Origin: Candidatus Zixiibacteriota bacterium | GTDB lineage: Bacteria > Zixibacteria > MSB-5A5 > SM1-73 | NCBI GenBank assembly: GCA_020341875.1 | Contig: CP070839.1 | Location: 1,930,919 to 1,947,661, forward strand | Direction of reading: 5' to 3' | DNA: 16,743 bases | Shown here: positions 15,190-16,743 of the stretch, piece by piece | How the letters are laid out: every line of letters begins with the position of its first letter | How positions within the stretch are numbered: the first letter of the stretch is position 1 | The notes under the pieces: generated by a model | Database searches by the model: none | What the model was told of the DNA's origin: nothing | What the model saw: the letters and a program-made list of their open reading frames with translations, nothing else | Made by a program: the position numbers and the translations under genes

Positions 15190-15241
15190 CTCTCCCCCGG
15201 TATCTCCCTCTCCATGAAACGGAGAAAGAGACGGAGGAGAG
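15190..15241. repeat. Long imperfect palindrome between genes
   Basis: Outer arms CTCTCCCCCG (15190-15199) and CGGAGGAGAG (15232-15241) pair at 9 of 10 positions. Inner arms TCTCCCTCTCC (15203-15213) and GGAGAAAGAGA (15221-15231) pair at 9 of 11, with a 7-base loop. The purine/pyrimidine-split arms look like a decayed palindromic intergenic repeat. It lies 16 bases after the LiaF-like stop and just before the ribosome-binding site of the next gene. Confidence 0.5.
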
Positions 15242-15262
15242 ATGTAAACGAAGGGAGGAGCA

Positions 15263-15538
15263 ATGACTCGTCCGTCAGAGAAGATCCCGAACGTGAAGGT
15301 TACGGTGAAGAGCATCAAAGGAAAGTGTTCGTTAGGACACCAGGTGGGAGAGGAGTTCCTCTTCGAAGGTGGCTTGGCCCCCGGCGGACTGTGCACCGAG
15401 GGGATGCTGACCGTGATACCTGCTGCCAGAACGCTGATGTTCGGAGGCACTCACTTCTGGGAAAAGGATAAGGATGCCATCTCGGTCTGCTGTCCGGATG
15501 CCGAGAACCTGGTGGTGTTCGAGATAAGAAGAATCTGA
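15263..15538 (+). CDS. TIGR04076 family small protein
   Basis: The 91-residue product resembles the TIGR04076 family of small, probably cytosolic proteins of unknown function. Features I recognise are VKVTVKSIKGKCSLGHQVGEEF near the N terminus, PGGLCTEGM in the middle, FGGTHFWEKDKDAISVCCPD, and the VVFEIRR ending. Four cysteines (one in KCSLGH, one in GGLC, two in VCCPD) could bind a metal or form a redox site, but no cofactor has been assigned to the family to my knowledge. The ATG at 15263 has GGGAGGAG immediately upstream, an excellent site. The gene has no membrane segment, unlike its neighbours, so it may be a passenger within the membrane cluster. It ends in TGA. Confidence 0.85.
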   Translation: MTRPSEKIPNVKVTVKSIKGKCSLGHQVGEEFLFEGGLAPGGLCTEGMLTVIPAARTLMFGGTHFWEKDKDAISVCCPDAENLVVFEIRRI

Positions 15539-15638
15539 CCGGAAGTTGGCACAGACCGACTGTCGGCATGGTCGGAACGCTTGACCTGCCGGGAGCGGAT
15601 GGTCTTCGCAGAAAGTTTGGAAAGGTGAATCACAAGCT

Positions 15639-16481
15639 GTGAGCAAGAAGCCTGGAACGTTATCAAAGCTCCGAGACATTGACCGGAGATATATCTTTCT
15701 CTTCATCGGGATGGCTGCATTCATCCCGCTGATATTCCCCCTGGGACTGCCTCTGGGAGTGACTCCGTCATCAGAGGATCTGTTCAACGCGGTGGACACG
15801 CTGAAGGAAGGTTCGGTGGTACTGCTCACCTTTGACTACTACCCCTCAACTCTGCCGGAGACGCAGCCCATGTCTTACGCGGCGCTTCGACATCTGTTCC
15901 GCAAGAACCTTCGGGTAATCACCTGCACCGTCATCCCCCTGGGCGCTCTTTCGGTGATGGAGGAGGTGGTCAACGAGGTGGCCCGGGAATATGACAAGGA
16001 GTATGGGGTGGACTACGTGAACTTGGGCTACAAGTATGGTTACGTGGCGGTTATGCTGGGCATGGGAAGGAATATCTCCGACATCTTTCCGCGGGATAAC
16101 TACAATACCAAACTGGAGGACATTCCTCTGATGCAGGAGGTCAAAAACTACGATGACGTCGACTTCCTCTTCGTGGTGGCGGACAACGCCACGGTGGATT
16201 ACTGGGTCTCCCTGGTGAATGCCCAGTTCGGCTTGCCCATGGGGGCAGGGGTCACGGCGGTGATGGCGCCCAAGTCTTACTCCTTCCTGCAGACCGGACA
16301 AATGGTCGGCCTCCTGGGAGGGATGAAAGGCGCGGCCGAGTACGAGAAACTCAGCCAAAACCCCGGCATGGCCACCAGAGGAATGGACCCGCAGTCGATC
16401 ATCCATCTTATTATCATAATTTTCATCGTGCTGGGTAATGTCGGGTACTTCGTGAGCAAACGACAGGGAACTCAAAATTGA
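15639..16481 (+). CDS. Two-TM protein with large soluble domain, unknown function
   Basis: The 280-residue product starts with a basic cytosolic tail ending in DIDRRY. A helix follows at about residues 19-40 (hydrophobic, ending PLGLPLGV), then a soluble alpha/beta domain (about 45-245), a C-terminal helix at about 252-271, and a basic tail (SKRQ). The positive-inside rule predicts both ends in the cytosol and the soluble domain outside. The domain's G-A-G-V-T-A-x-x-A-P ... F-L ... L-x-G ... G-A-A ... L-S ... P stretch resembles the C-terminal domain of the protein at 12451. I recall homologues in assorted candidate phyla next to FN3/DUF6754 proteins, with no known function. The start is a GTG at 15639 with AAAGG about 13 bases upstream, so the start is uncertain. 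There is a 100-base gap after the TIGR04076-type gene. Confidence 0.8.
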   Translation: MSKKPGTLSKLRDIDRRYIFLFIGMAAFIPLIFPLGLPLGVTPSSEDLFNAVDTLKEGSVVLLTFDYYPSTLPETQPMSYAALRHLFRKNLRVITCTVIPLGALSVMEEVVNEVAREYDKEYGVDYVNLGYKYGYVAVMLGMGRNISDIFPRDNYNTKLEDIPLMQEVKNYDDVDFLFVVADNATVDYWVSLVNAQFGLPMGAGVTAVMAPKSYSFLQTGQMVGLLGGMKGAAEYEKLSQNPGMATRGMDPQSIIHLIIIIFIVLGNVGYFVSKRQGTQN

Positions 16482-16624
16482 AGATGCAAAATGCAAGCGG
16501 ACGCTTGCCCGTCTGGGCAAAATTGTCCGAATTTGGATCCTGCGGACAGTTCAAAGTTCAGCATCGGAGAAACGAAAAAAACAAGAAACAGGTCATTTTG
16601 ATTTTTGAACTGCAATTTTGAGTT
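16469..16624. repeat. Inverted-repeat-bounded AT-rich element with nested hairpins
   Basis: AACTCAAAATTG (16469-16480) and CAATTTTGAGTT (16613-16624) are perfect 12-base inverted repeats bounding 156 bp. The left copy overlaps the last codons of the upstream gene. Inside are GCAAGCG-GA-CGCTTGC (16493-16508), which competes with TTGCCC-GTCT-GGGCAA (16505-16520), and TGTCCG/CGGACA (16524-16529 and 16543-16548). The right side runs into an AT-rich patch with five TTTTGA words (16596-16642). It looks like a small non-autonomous element or a degenerate satellite. No gene is present. Confidence 0.5.
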
Positions 16625-16655
16625 TTTCTTTTTGAATTTTGAATTTGGAGAGGTT

Positions 16656-16743
16656 ATGAATTTGGAATTCATCGGAATTACGCTGGCTGCACTGCTGACC
16701 TTATGCATATACAGCTTCCTGTATAAGGACAACCCCTTCTACA
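16656..16743 (+). CDS. Membrane protein, N-terminal fragment (runs off the window)
   Basis: Only 29 codons are visible, starting at an ATG with GGAGAGG just upstream. They encode a short N-terminal tail, a helix (about residues 5-23: FIGITLAALLTLCIYSFLY), then KDNPFY. I recall a helix followed by LYKDNPFY at the start of uncharacterised multi-helix membrane proteins found beside the type of gene at 15639. Based on this and on orientation, it is probably the next member of the membrane cluster. With so little sequence the family call is tentative. Confidence 0.6.
   Translation, partial: MNLEFIGITLAALLTLCIYSFLYKDNPFY

Noticed and set aside
15846..16520. Minus-strand 224-codon frame opposite the gene at 15639
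   Set aside because: It is His/Val/Asp-rich shadow text. The plus-strand protein has clear membrane segments and recognisable family sequence.

Overview
The window is a compact, almost entirely rightward-transcribed stretch of a bacterial chromosome. It carries housekeeping genes on the left and an uncharacterised membrane-protein cluster on the right. The proteins are clearly bacterial: TilS, FtsH, Obg, DprA, HPr/enzyme I and a DisA_N-type diadenylate cyclase. Codons are moderately GC-rich, and GTG or TTG starts are common. I see no tRNA, rRNA, CRISPR array, phage gene or transposase. The mix of core genes, small palindromic intergenic repeats and FN3/DUF6754-type membrane proteins suggests a poorly cultured or candidate-phylum lineage. 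That is an impression, and I cannot name the phylum from the sequence.

Layout: 1-439 is non-coding with a good sigma70-like promoter for tilS (440-1846). After 244 bases comes ftsH (2091-4112), then a tight folate/second-messenger run: folE (4154-4738), folP (4877-5713), cdaA (5751-6521) and obgE (6559-7548). dprA follows (7717-8820). After a leader with a hairpin come ptsH (9028-9312) and ptsI. ptsI is interrupted by an in-frame TAG at 10570-10572, and the rest of the reading frame is intact to 11091. A bifunctional phosphoglucose/phosphomannose isomerase gene (11190-12260) closes the metabolic half.

A 104-bp MITE-like palindromic repeat (12270-12373) separates this from the right-hand cluster. 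The cluster holds a secreted-FN3/membrane/DUF6754-like protein (12451-13644), a six-TM protein (13666-14286), a one-TM small protein (14311-14550), a LiaF-like 'toast-rack' membrane protein (14601-15173), a small cysteine-containing TIGR04076-type protein (15263-15538), a two-TM protein with a large soluble domain (15639-16481), and the start of another membrane protein running off the right edge (16656-16743). Two of these proteins, at 12451 and 15639, appear to share a homologous soluble domain flanked by membrane segments. The positive-inside rule puts that domain on opposite sides of the membrane in the two proteins. This cluster is the best candidate here for an undescribed envelope system.

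Functionally, the left half links tRNA-Ile decoding (TilS), membrane proteolysis (FtsH), tetrahydrofolate synthesis (FolE, FolP), c-di-AMP production (CdaA), ribosome-linked GTPase control (Obg), DNA uptake/recombination (DprA) and PEP-dependent phosphotransfer (HPr/EI). No PTS permease is visible. The main oddities are the amber codon inside ptsI, several strong intergenic hairpins without U-tracts, and a 156-bp inverted-repeat-bounded, AT-rich element between the last two genes.
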